Assembly: GCA_028284635.1 (NCBI GenBank)
Contig: JANQRJ010000013.1
Coordinates: 62,001-126,000, forward strand
DNA from: Pelagicoccus sp.
Lineage (GTDB): Bacteria; Verrucomicrobiota; Verrucomicrobiia; Opitutales; Opitutaceae
Reading direction: 5' to 3'
Length of the DNA: 64,000 bases
Of the stretch, positions 1 through 7,561 are shown piece after piece (positions within the stretch are counted from its first letter, which is position 1; every line of letters starts with the position of its first letter). The notes below the pieces were generated by a model that saw nothing but the letters and a program-made list of their open reading frames with translations, was not told where the DNA came from and did no database searches. Made by a program: the position numbers and the translations under genes.

Positions 1-218
1 AAGCCTCTCGTCTTCGTCAGGTTCAGATCCACTAGGGCCACGTCGATAGGATCCTTCCGGGCCATTTCCGCGCCCTCTTCCAGAGTGGACGCCAGCTTCA
101 ACTCGACCGGAAAAGCGAAGACGAGAACGTACTCGCTGATAATCAGCCGATCATCCGGATTGTCGTCGACAAGAAGTACAGACAGACGCTCGTCGCCCGC
201 CAGCTGGAAGTAAGGCAT
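1..218 (-). CDS. Response regulator receiver protein (partial, N-terminal part)
   Basis: The reverse strand encodes the first 72 residues of a CheY-like receiver domain, and the window edge cuts off the rest. The acidic pair D18-D19 follows the first beta strand (SVLLVDDNPDD), and D64 in DVALVDLNL is the expected phosphoacceptor. The ATG at 218 is the only sensible start, because the receiver domain begins about 12 residues later. It is divergent from the binding protein and histidine kinase genes to its right, so it may belong to the same signalling locus, but partnership is inferred only from position. Whether an output domain follows cannot be seen. Confidence 0.85.
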   Translation of the reverse strand, partial: MPYFQLAGDERLSVLLVDDNPDDRLIISEYVLVFAFPVELKLASTLEEGAEMARKDPIDVALVDLNLTKTRG

Positions 219-412
219 GAATGAAATGAAAACGCTTTTTCCGGAATTTTAAAGCGTCGCTGACTGTTTTTTAAAAAAACCACGTACATGCGCACCCTTT
301 CTTTTCACAAACCTCTTGAGAAGCTCCTAAAGCGCATTCTAGTTAGGCCGTCAGAAAGCTCGCGAAACCGGCCCGCGCGGCAGCAACGCTCCCCTCCTCC
401 GTCACTCCGCTC

Positions 413-1174
413 ATGAAGCATATACTAATCGCCGCGCTCTGCGGCGCCAGCCTCGCCGCCCAGCCAGGCGACCCTTCTGAACAGGCGCCGCAAGTCGTCG
501 AAGTGGCGATAGACGACTGGGCGCCCTTCGGAGGAGAAAACCTCCTGTGCAAAGGCATTTCCGGACACATCATCAGCGAAGCCCTCGCTCGCGCCGGCTA
601 CGAACCCAGGATAATCATCATACCCTGGGCCCGTATCCAAAAATACCACCAGGAAGGCGTCATCGACTTTCACGCCAACCAATTCTGGGCCGAAGACGTG
701 GCGCAGTGGGCCCACTTCAGCGAACCCTACTACAAAACTCGAACGCTCTTCCTCAAAAGAAAAGGCAGCGACATCGAGTACGACACTCTCGAAGCGCTTC
801 GGGATCTCCGTATCGGCGTCGGCATCGGCTACTACTACTCCCTCGAGTTCGACAAGGCCGACTTCCTCAATAAAATCGAAGCCGAGACCACTGAGCAATG
901 CATTGGCATGCTCCTGCGAGACCGCATCGACCTCACCCTCGATAGCGAAGAAGTACTCCGCCACACGATCCACACCTCCTACCCCGAGGCCAAGGAACTC
1001 CTCGAGCTTATTCCCAGACCCCTGGCCATCCAGGATATCTACCTCGTCGCCCGCCAGGACAACCCGGGAGGCATCGCTGTCATCGAGCGCTTCAACCAAG
1101 CCCTAGCCGAGATGAAGAAAGACGGCTCCTACCCCAAAATCATCCAACTTCAGCAAAAAAGCTTCGGCCGGTAG
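413..1174 (+). CDS. Periplasmic substrate-binding protein, SBP_bac_3-like
   Basis: This 253-residue protein starts with a short hydrophobic signal peptide (MKHILIAALCGASLAA). It continues with the fold pattern of family 3 solute-binding proteins: DDWAPFGG, then GISGHIISEALARAGY, then PWARIQKYHQEGVIDF. The family binds amino acids or similar small polar solutes in the periplasm. No ABC permease or ATPase is nearby. The gene ends 12 bases before a membrane histidine kinase, so this may be a sensory binding protein feeding that kinase rather than a transport component. That role is inference from gene order. The ligand cannot be predicted. Confidence 0.8.
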   Translation: MKHILIAALCGASLAAQPGDPSEQAPQVVEVAIDDWAPFGGENLLCKGISGHIISEALARAGYEPRIIIIPWARIQKYHQEGVIDFHANQFWAEDVAQWAHFSEPYYKTRTLFLKRKGSDIEYDTLEALRDLRIGVGIGYYYSLEFDKADFLNKIEAETTEQCIGMLLRDRIDLTLDSEEVLRHTIHTSYPEAKELLELIPRPLAIQDIYLVARQDNPGGIAVIERFNQALAEMKKDGSYPKIIQLQQKSFGR

Positions 1175-1186
1175 CAACGCCTCCAG

Positions 1187-3901
1187 ATGCGGCTCGAAAA
1201 CATCTTCTTTCCCAAAGCGCTCCGAAGCTCTATCGCGGCCCGGATCCTCAAATCCGTCTTCGCTGTCTACCTAGCGATCGCCATCGCGCTCACTGCGGTT
1301 CAGATCTCCCTGGAATACTCCGTCGCGAAACAACAGGTGATCGACAATATAGAGACGACCGCCCACAGCGCCCTCAATCCCATCATCCACGCTCTCTGGA
1401 TCATGGACTCCACAGCGCTCGAATCCCTGCTCGAAGGCCTTACCGCCTTCCCCGAAGTCGGCGGCGCCATCGTGCTCGACGAGGATGGAAAAACCTTCGG
1501 CTCCAGTCACGACTCCGGAGTCGAGGCAAGCGGAAACCCCGATCGGAAACGCTACGCCACCTCGCTCGATCTAAGCTACGCGACCGGCGGAAGAACCTTC
1601 CAACTCGGCACCCTCAAACTCTTCTCCGAAAGCGGAGCCGTCTGGCAGCGCATCCGAGTCTCCGTCGCCGTCCAGCTCGCCAACTCCTTCATCAAGACCG
1701 CCGGCCTCTGGATAATCCTTCTCTGGTTCGCTGACCGCATGCTCCGTCGCCATCTCCAAGACCTCGCCAGCCAAACCAAGCGCATCACCCTCGATAACCT
1801 CCAGAAGGTCCGGCTCCAAGACGAGACCGACACCCGCAGCGAACTCAAGCTGCTCGAACGCTCCGTCAACGAGATGATCGACAATCTCGACGCCTCCCAA
1901 AAGGAGCTCAAAGCCAGCGAACGCAAGGTGCGCGACCTCAACCGCGAACTCGAACGCAACCTCGAGCAACTCGCCCATCAGAAAACCGAGCTCCGCCTCA
2001 TCCTCGACACCATCCCTGCCTACATCTGGTACAAAGACGACCAAAACAGAATCCTCCGCGTGAACCAAGCCGCCGCCAGCTCCGTCGGCATGCAGGTCGA
2101 GGATGTTGAAGGAGCTCGCATAGAGGATATCTTCCCCGAAGAGGCCGCTGACTACTACGCCGACGATCTGGCCGTGATACGATCAGGCAAGCCGAAACTC
2201 GGATACATCGAATCCTACACGCCCAACAATGGCCCCGCAAAGTGGATACGCACCGACAAGATCCCCTTCAAGCTGCATAGCGAAAGCAGCATGGGAGTGC
2301 TCGTCATCGCCACCGACGTCACCGAAAGCATGCTCCAACAGGAAGCCCTGCGGGTAAGCAAGGAACGCTACGACCTCGCCGTGCAAGGATCCAGTGTTGG
2401 TATCTGGGACTGGTCCCCAGTCGACGGCAGCCTCTATTGGTCTCCCCGCTTCATGGAAATCGTCGGCATCTGCGACAAGACCTTCACCCCCCACTTCAAG
2501 GAATTCGAAAACCGCCTGCACCCCGAAGACCACGACCGCATCATCGCCGCCGTGCAGGATCATATCGACAACCGGAAGCCCTACGACGTGCAGTACCGCT
2601 TGCTGCACGAAAACGGCAGCTACATCTGGGTCCACGCCAGCGGCCAAGCCATCTGGGACGAAAACGACCGCCCCCTGCGCATGGCCGGTTCCGTACGCGA
2701 CATCTCCGACGAAGTCGCTGCCAAGGCGGCCCTGCAGGAAAGCGAAGCCCGCTTCAGACGAGCCGCCGAAGGCTCCAGCGTAGGCATCTGGGACTGGCCA
2801 GACATGAGTACCGACACCATCTGGTGGGCGCCCCGCTTCCATGAACTGCTCGGCTACCAGCCAGGCGAAGGCATTGATCCCAGCGTCGAGGCCTTCCGCG
2901 CCATCGTCCACCCCGACGACGTGGAGAGAACCTTCTCCGAACTCGATCTCTGCATCGCCGAACGCAAGCCCTTCCTCATGGACTACCGTCTCAAGACCAA
3001 GAGCGGCGAGTACCAGTGGTTTCTCGGATCAGGCATCATATCCTACGACTCCCAAGGGAACCCGCAACGAATGACCGGCTCCGTCCAGGACATCGACTCC
3101 CGCAAGCGCTCGGAAGAAGAGCAACGCTCCCTCAACAGCAAGCTCGCCGTCGCCAACAAGGAACTGTCCAACTTCGCCTATATCACCTCGCACGACCTTC
3201 GAGAGCCCCTGCGGTCCATATCCAGTTTCATCCAGCTTCTCAAAGCCGACTACGGACCGAAACTCGACGCCGACGCAAACGAATACATGGACTTCGCTAT
3301 AGAAGGAGCCCATCGCCTGCAAAACATGATAAAGAGCCTGCTGCTCTACAGCCGAATCGACCAGCAGGAAGTCAACGAAACCTTCATACTCGCCGTCGCC
3401 GCCAAGCGAGCCGCCCAGGAACTCGATATGCTCGTAAGCGAGAGCCGCGCCACTATAGACCTCCCCATCCGCTCGCCCAGTGTCGAAGGCGACATCAATC
3501 AAATCATCCAAGTCTTCCAGAACCTTATCACCAATGCCATCAAGTTTCGCAGCGACCAAGACCCCAGGATATCCATAGCCTACTCTACCGCCCAAGGCCG
3601 CAAGCTGCGCGACGAACTCGAGCCCGACAGAGACTACTGCCTGGTCTCCTTCGGCGACAACGGCATCGGTATCGACCCCAGCTACCACGATCGCGTCTTC
3701 GCCATCTTCCAAAAACTGCATTCAGATAGTGAATACGAAGGAAATGGCATCGGTCTCGCTCTCTGCAACAAGATCGTCGTGCACCACGGCGGAACCATCT
3801 GGGTCGAATCGAAAGAAGGCCAAGGCAGCATCTTCAAATTCGCATTGCCAATCTCCACCAACTCTTCCAACCACGTATCCAGCTCTCCCAAAAGTCGCTA
3901 G
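1187..3901 (+). CDS. Membrane PAS-domain sensor histidine kinase
   Basis: A 904-residue kinase. A first membrane segment at about 25-47, a periplasmic loop and a second membrane segment at about 165-185 are followed by a HAMP-like region and a coiled coil to about 270. Three PAS domains come next (about 270-390, 395-515 and 525-640). The last two are of the PAS-fold-3 type, with a repeated SSVGIWDW motif. The HisKA domain has the phosphoaccepting H669 in SHDLREPLRS. The ATPase domain shows the N box (FQNLITNAIKF), GDNGIGIDPS and GNGIGLAL. The layout matches phytochrome-like kinases that pair with Rcp1-type regulators, and exactly such a regulator follows 19 bases downstream. The signal could come from the upstream binding protein or the cytoplasmic PAS domains. 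Confidence 0.93.
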   Translation: MRLENIFFPKALRSSIAARILKSVFAVYLAIAIALTAVQISLEYSVAKQQVIDNIETTAHSALNPIIHALWIMDSTALESLLEGLTAFPEVGGAIVLDEDGKTFGSSHDSGVEASGNPDRKRYATSLDLSYATGGRTFQLGTLKLFSESGAVWQRIRVSVAVQLANSFIKTAGLWIILLWFADRMLRRHLQDLASQTKRITLDNLQKVRLQDETDTRSELKLLERSVNEMIDNLDASQKELKASERKVRDLNRELERNLEQLAHQKTELRLILDTIPAYIWYKDDQNRILRVNQAAASSVGMQVEDVEGARIEDIFPEEAADYYADDLAVIRSGKPKLGYIESYTPNNGPAKWIRTDKIPFKLHSESSMGVLVIATDVTESMLQQEALRVSKERYDLAVQGSSVGIWDWSPVDGSLYWSPRFMEIVGICDKTFTPHFKEFENRLHPEDHDRIIAAVQDHIDNRKPYDVQYRLLHENGSYIWVHASGQAIWDENDRPLRMAGSVRDISDEVAAKAALQESEARFRRAAEGSSVGIWDWPDMSTDTIWWAPRFHELLGYQPGEGIDPSVEAFRAIVHPDDVERTFSELDLCIAERKPFLMDYRLKTKSGEYQWFLGSGIISYDSQGNPQRMTGSVQDIDSRKRSEEEQRSLNSKLAVANKELSNFAYITSHDLREPLRSISSFIQLLKADYGPKLDADANEYMDFAIEGAHRLQNMIKSLLLYSRIDQQEVNETFILAVAAKRAAQELDMLVSESRATIDLPIRSPSVEGDINQIIQVFQNLITNAIKFRSDQDPRISIAYSTAQGRKLRDELEPDRDYCLVSFGDNGIGIDPSYHDRVFAIFQKLHSDSEYEGNGIGLALCNKIVVHHGGTIWVESKEGQGSIFKFALPISTNSSNHVSSSPKSR

Positions 3902-3920
3902 AAACTCGATACAAACCCGA

Positions 3921-4358
3921 ATGAAAGAAACGCCCGTAGAGATATTGATGGTCGAGGACAGCGAAGCGGACATTAAGCTCGCCCAAGTCGCTCTGAAAAA
4001 GGCCAAGCTCATCAACAACCTGCACATCGTCAAAGACGGTCACAGCGCGATCCAGTACCTCAAGCGCGGCCGTGGCTTCGAAAACTCCACAAGACCCGAC
4101 CTAATCCTGCTCGACCTCAACCTTCCCCGGCTGAACGGACACGAAGTCCTCAAGGCCGTTCGCGAAGACCCGGACCTCACCAGCCTGCCCGTAGTCGTGC
4201 TCACCACCTCCGACGCGGACAAGGATATAATCAACAGCTACCGCCTGCACGCCAACTGCTACATCACCAAGCCCGTCGAACTAGATAAGTTCATGGAAGT
4301 CGTGCAGAACATTGAGCACTTCTGGGTGAAAATCGTAAAGCTCCCCCCAAAAGACTGA
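3921..4358 (+). CDS. Single-domain response regulator, Rcp1-like
   Basis: 145 residues forming one receiver domain with no output domain. E12 and D13 form the acidic pocket, D65 in LILLDLNLP is the phosphoacceptor, and ITKPV carries the conserved lysine. The NNLHIVKDG segment and the C-terminal end (FWVKIVKLP) are typical of Rcp1 regulators that work with phytochrome-like histidine kinases. The ATG at 3921 is preferred over a longer in-frame opening that runs back into the kinase gene. Spacing to the kinase is 19 bases, so the two are probably co-transcribed and form a phosphotransfer pair. How the signal leaves a stand-alone receiver is not shown by the sequence. Confidence 0.92.
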   Translation: MKETPVEILMVEDSEADIKLAQVALKKAKLINNLHIVKDGHSAIQYLKRGRGFENSTRPDLILLDLNLPRLNGHEVLKAVREDPDLTSLPVVVLTTSDADKDIINSYRLHANCYITKPVELDKFMEVVQNIEHFWVKIVKLPPKD

Positions 4359-4464
4359 AACCCGCGGCCGATCATCCAACCCTTCTGGAAGAATTTCTCC
4401 AAGCCGCTCATAGGCGCTTGACGGCCGATAGGAGCTTTACCACTTTATCGCCTCTTCGCCGCAC

Positions 4465-4538
4465 AGCCTGGTGGTGTAATGGTAGCACAACTGGTTTTGG
4501 TCCAGTCAGTCGGGGTTCGAATCCCTGCCGGGCTGCCA
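4465..4538 (+). tRNA. trnQ: tRNA-Gln (anticodon UUG)
   Basis: A complete cloverleaf can be drawn. The 7-bp acceptor pairs AGCCTGG with CCGGGCT (one G-T). The D arm holds TAATGGTAG. The anticodon stem ACTGG/CCAGT encloses the loop TTTTGGT, giving anticodon TTG. The T arm has loop TTCGAAT. Discriminator G and an encoded CCA end the gene. A TTGACG hexamer at 4418-4423 could be the -35 element, but the -10 region is weak. Confidence 0.96.
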
Positions 4539-4558
4539 AAGACTAAAAGAGTCTTTGG
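4536..4558 (+). terminator. Possible hairpin terminator of tRNA-Gln
   Basis: A 9-bp perfect stem (CCAAAGACT / AGTCTTTGG) with a 5-base loop begins in the tRNA's own CCA end. It lacks a good T-run, so it may be a processing or weak termination hairpin rather than an efficient terminator. Confidence 0.35.
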
Positions 4559-4569
4559 TAGAACAAAGA

Positions 4570-4676
4570 GTAGCGCGGAGCTTCAGCCCGCGTCCGCGGT
4601 TCCCGTAGGGCTGGTGCTCGCCGCCACGCCGCAGTACGAGAGTCCCATCAGCTCCATCTACTGCGCCAGCACCCGA
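4570..4676. repeat. Dispersed palindromic repeat, family A half plus GGTGCT repeat
   Basis: Bases 4570-4593 match one arm of family A (GTAGCGCGGAGCTTCAGCCC), whose paired form is found at 13857-14001 and 21215-21329. No second family A arm follows. Instead 4605-4676 carries an imperfect inverted pair, GTAGGGCTGGTGCTCGCCG and GCGCCAGCACCC. No gene is supported between the tRNA and pyrH. Confidence 0.7.
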
Positions 4677-4761
4677 TTACCAACACTGCTACCCCCCGCG
4701 CAAACACTTCGCCAAACCAAGCATTGACGCGCCCAACCCACTTTGGCTTAACGAGTTTTTA

Positions 4762-5502
4762 ATGTCATCAGAGTCAATCCCGGCCTCCAAACCGAAATTC
4801 AGACGCGTCGTCCTCAAGCTCAGCGGAGAAGTGCTACGCTGTTCCGAGACCGGAGACCCCATCGCCTGGGACACTCTGCGCCAGATCTGCCAGCAAGTTA
4901 AGGAAATCCGCCAGCTCGGCGTCGAAGTCTGCATCGTCATCGGAGGAGGCAACATCTTCCGAGGCCTTTCCGGCTCGAAAACCGAAGGAGTCGATCGCAC
5001 CACTGGCGACTACATGGGCATGCTCTCCACCGTCATCAACGGCCTCGCCTTCATGGAGTGTCTCGAAAAGATGGAAGTGAATACCCGCGTGCAGACCTCC
5101 ATCCCCATGAATCAGGTCGCCGAGCCCTTCATCCTTCGCCGCGCCATCCGCCATCTCGAAAAAGGCCGGGTCGTTATCTTCGTCGCCGGCACCGGAAATC
5201 CCTATTTCTCCACCGACACCACCGCCGCCCTTCGAGCCAGCGAAATCGAAGCCGAAGTCATCATGAAAGCCACCAAAGTCGACGGCGTCTACGACAAGGA
5301 TCCCATGAAGCACGCCGACGCCGTGCGCTACGATCAACTCAGCTACATCGACGCCCTCCAGCAACGCCTCAACATCCTCGACTCGACCGCGTTCTCCCTC
5401 TGCATGGACAACCAAGTCCCCATCCTCGTCTTCAGCCTCAACGACAAGGACTCCATCAAACGCGCCGTCCTGGGCGAAAAAGTCGGCACCCTCGTCTGCT
5501 AG
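4762..5502 (+). CDS. pyrH: UMP kinase
   Basis: 246 residues matching bacterial UMP kinase of the amino-acid-kinase fold, which phosphorylates UMP to UDP with ATP. Visible motifs are KLSGEVL (phosphate loop lysine), GGGNIFRG, the UMP-binding stretch around [31 protein letters not shown] and [11 protein letters not shown]. The protein starts with an 11-residue hydrophilic tail before the first strand. It sits just before frr, the classic pyrH-frr pairing, with a 69-base gap. Cytoplasmic and expected to be essential. Confidence 0.97.
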   Translation: MSSESIPASKPKFRRVVLKLSGEVLRCSETGDPIAWDTLRQICQQVKEIRQLGVEVCIVIGGGNIFRGLSGSKTEGVDRTTGDYMGMLSTVINGLAFMECLEKMEVNTRVQTSIPMNQVAEPFILRRAIRHLEKGRVVIFVAGTGNPYFSTDTTAALRASEIEAEVIMKATKVDGVYDKDPMKHADAVRYDQLSYIDALQQRLNILDSTAFSLCMDNQVPILVFSLNDKDSIKRAVLGEKVGTLVC

Positions 5503-5571
5503 TCCCCCCTTCAGCCCTCAGCCTTCCCCCCTTCAGCCTTAAACAAACTCTCCACAACAACACCCATACTC

Positions 5572-6132
5572 ATGGACGAAGAAACCATATTTCTGCAACT
5601 GGAAGAAAAGGCCGAAAAAGCCATCGAACACGCCGCCCACGACTTCGCCGCGATCAACACCGGCAAAGCCAATCCCGGAATGGTCGAAGGCATCACGGTA
5701 GAAGCCTACGGCAGCCACATGGCCCTCAAGGAAATGGCCGCCATCACCACCCCCGACGCCCGCACCATCGCCGTACAGCCCTGGGACCGCTCCGTACTCA
5801 AAGCCATCGAAAAAGCCATCCAGACATCCAATCTCGGCATCACCCCCGCCGTCATGGGCGACATCATCCGCCTGCCCCTGCCCGAGCTCACCGGCGAACG
5901 TCGCCAGGAACTCGCCAAAGTCGCCAGCAAGCACGCCGAAGACGCCCGCGTCGCCGTCCGCAACGCCCGCCGCGAAGCCATGGACTCCCTCAAGAAGCTC
6001 CAGAAGGACGGCGAACTCTCCGAAGACGATCTCAAGCGCTGCGAAAAGGACGTCCAGACCACCACCGACGAATCCATCAAGAAGATCAACGATCTCCTCG
6101 CCGCCAAGGAAAAGGACCTCACCACGGTCTAG
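5572..6132 (+). CDS. frr: Ribosome recycling factor
   Basis: 186 residues, the usual family length. It shows the expected three-helix bundle sequence (INTGKANPGMVEGI near the N-terminus), the domain II segment with PDARTIAVQPWD, and the C-terminal helix VRNARREAMDSLKKLQKDGE. It splits post-termination ribosomes together with EF-G. It follows pyrH on the same strand and probably shares its transcript. The downstream space carries an inverted repeat that may limit read-through into proB. Confidence 0.97.
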   Translation: MDEETIFLQLEEKAEKAIEHAAHDFAAINTGKANPGMVEGITVEAYGSHMALKEMAAITTPDARTIAVQPWDRSVLKAIEKAIQTSNLGITPAVMGDIIRLPLPELTGERRQELAKVASKHAEDARVAVRNARREAMDSLKKLQKDGELSEDDLKRCEKDVQTTTDESIKKINDLLAAKEKDLTTV

Positions 6133-6166
6133 GCGGCTACGTCGCCAGGTGTTTAGGCATTAGGAA

Positions 6167-6238
6167 TTTAGGCTGTAGGTGGAGAGACCTGCAGCCTTTC
6201 CCTTTGCCACCTACAGCCTAAACCCCTACAGCCTAAAC
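6167..6238. repeat. Inverted repeat TTTAGGCTGTAGGTGG with extra direct copy
   Basis: A perfect 16-bp arm at 6167-6182 pairs with 6207-6222 across a 24-base spacer. A second partial copy (CCTACAGCCTAAA) follows at 6226-6238. It lies between frr and proB, has no T-run, and looks like a dispersed repeat rather than a standard terminator. Confidence 0.75.
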
Positions 6239-6248
6239 CCCTTCCCGC

Positions 6249-7310
6249 ATGAACCGCATCGTCATCAAGCTCGGCACCGGCATCCTTACCAAAGGCGTCG
6301 GCGAAACCGACCCCGAGAAAATCGCCCGCATGTGCGCCCAGATCGCCGAGGTCAGACGCCGAGGCATCGAAGTCCTCGTCGTCAGCTCCGGCGCCATCGG
6401 CATGGGCATGGGCATCCTCAAGATGACGCGACGCCCCAAGACCCTCGCTAAGCAGCAAGCCTGCGCCGCCATCGGCCAAAGCCAGCTCATCCAAGTCTGG
6501 CAAGACGGCTTCCGCCCCTACGGCATCACTGTCGGCCAGATCCTCCTCACCCACGAAGGCCTCGCCCTGCGCGACCGCTACGTCAACGCCAAGGCCACCA
6601 TCGAGCAAATGCTCGCCTACGGCGTCGTCCCCATCATCAACGAAAACGACACCATCTCCACCTACGAAATCCGCTTCGGCAACAACGACCTCCTCGGGGC
6701 CATGGTCGCCAGCCTAAGCGATGCCGACCAACTCCAGATCCTCTCCACCGCCCCCGGACTCGTAGATCTAGACGGCACCGGCCAGACTATCCCTGTCGTC
6801 AAGGCCATCACGCCCGAAGTCGCCGCCATGGCCAAGGACACCAACTCCCCCACCGCAGTCGGCGGCATGCAGTCCAAGATCCAGGCCGCGCAGCTTGCCA
6901 CCGAGTCCGGATGCACCACTTACATCGCCTCGGGAGCCGAGGAAAACATCGTCCTCCGCCTGCTCGACGGCGAGGAAATCGGCACCCGCTTCGAGCCCGT
7001 CAGCGCTCCAATCGCCTCCAAGAAACGCTGGCTCGCCTACTTCCAGCGCCCGAGCGGCTCTCTCGTCATCGACGACGGCGCCGCCAAAGCCCTCACCGAA
7101 AAAGGCCGCAGCCTCCTCGCCCCCGGCGTCGTCCGATCCGAAGGCAACTTCGACCGAGGAGACGTAGTCGACGTCACCAACACCGCCGGCATCGTGGTCG
7201 CCCGCGGCCAGAGTTCCCTCTCAAGCGCCGAAATCGCCCAGCTCCTAGCCGACAAGACCACCCCCCAAAACGCCGAAGTCATCCACCGAGACTCCCTAGC
7301 CCTCCTCTAG
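6249..7310 (+). CDS. proB: Glutamate 5-kinase
   Basis: 353 residues catalysing ATP-dependent phosphorylation of glutamate, the first step of proline synthesis. The N-terminal amino-acid-kinase domain shows KLGTGIL, VSSGAIGMGM, INENDTIST, FGNNDLLGA and GGMQSKIQAA. The C-terminal part from about residue 270 (GSLVIDDGAAKAL onward) is a PUA domain. Both domains are full length. The usual partner proA is not in this window. The start ATG at 6249 leaves no N-terminal excess. The neighbours pyrH and frr are unrelated in pathway, so co-transcription is uncertain. Confidence 0.96.
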   Translation: MNRIVIKLGTGILTKGVGETDPEKIARMCAQIAEVRRRGIEVLVVSSGAIGMGMGILKMTRRPKTLAKQQACAAIGQSQLIQVWQDGFRPYGITVGQILLTHEGLALRDRYVNAKATIEQMLAYGVVPIINENDTISTYEIRFGNNDLLGAMVASLSDADQLQILSTAPGLVDLDGTGQTIPVVKAITPEVAAMAKDTNSPTAVGGMQSKIQAAQLATESGCTTYIASGAEENIVLRLLDGEEIGTRFEPVSAPIASKKRWLAYFQRPSGSLVIDDGAAKALTEKGRSLLAPGVVRSEGNFDRGDVVDVTNTAGIVVARGQSSLSSAEIAQLLADKTTPQNAEVIHRDSLALL

Positions 7311-7344
7311 CCGCACCCCCCTGGCCACGCGCATTAAAATTCCA

Positions 7345-7362
7345 ACGTTAGAGTATTAACGT
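7345..7362. promoter_or_regulatory. ACGTTA-N6-TAACGT dyad
   Basis: An 18-base interrupted palindrome between proB and the helicase gene. It shares AACGTTAGAG with the large palindrome 96 bases downstream, so the two may be sites for one DNA-binding protein. This is inference from sequence symmetry only. Confidence 0.4.
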
Positions 7363-7457
7363 ACCCAACCCCACCTCCCGCTGTGCCAAACGCGGACACC
7401 TCAACCCGCACCCGCCCCAAGCAAAACACCCCAAAGCGTCAACCCCACCTGAAAATC

Positions 7458-7499
7458 GCGTTCATTTTATTCTCTAACGTTAGAGAATAAAATGAACGC
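7458..7499. promoter_or_regulatory. 42-bp perfect palindrome upstream of helicase gene
   Basis: Arms of 21 bases (7458-7478 and 7479-7499) are perfectly complementary with no spacer. The core is TCTCTAACGTTAGAGA, flanked by TTCATTTTAT and its complement. It lies 62 bases before the helicase start. A spacer-less palindrome can be an operator, a cruciform or a hairpin that controls transcription. No T-run follows. Its centre, AACGTT, is shared with the palindrome at 18183-18222. Confidence 0.7.
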
Positions 7500-7561
7500 A
7501 GCCAAAACGCATCGAAGAAATTACTTCTTAAACGCCCTTCCATCATCCTTAATCACAGACC

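Noticed and set aside
425..1099. Long reverse-strand open frame opposite the binding protein gene
   Set aside because: It is the antisense shadow of a well-supported gene with a signal peptide and family motifs; its translation has no family features.
4479..4727. Open frame of 82 codons over the tRNA and following bases
   Set aside because: It overlaps a perfect tRNA-Gln and a dispersed repeat and has no protein-like features.
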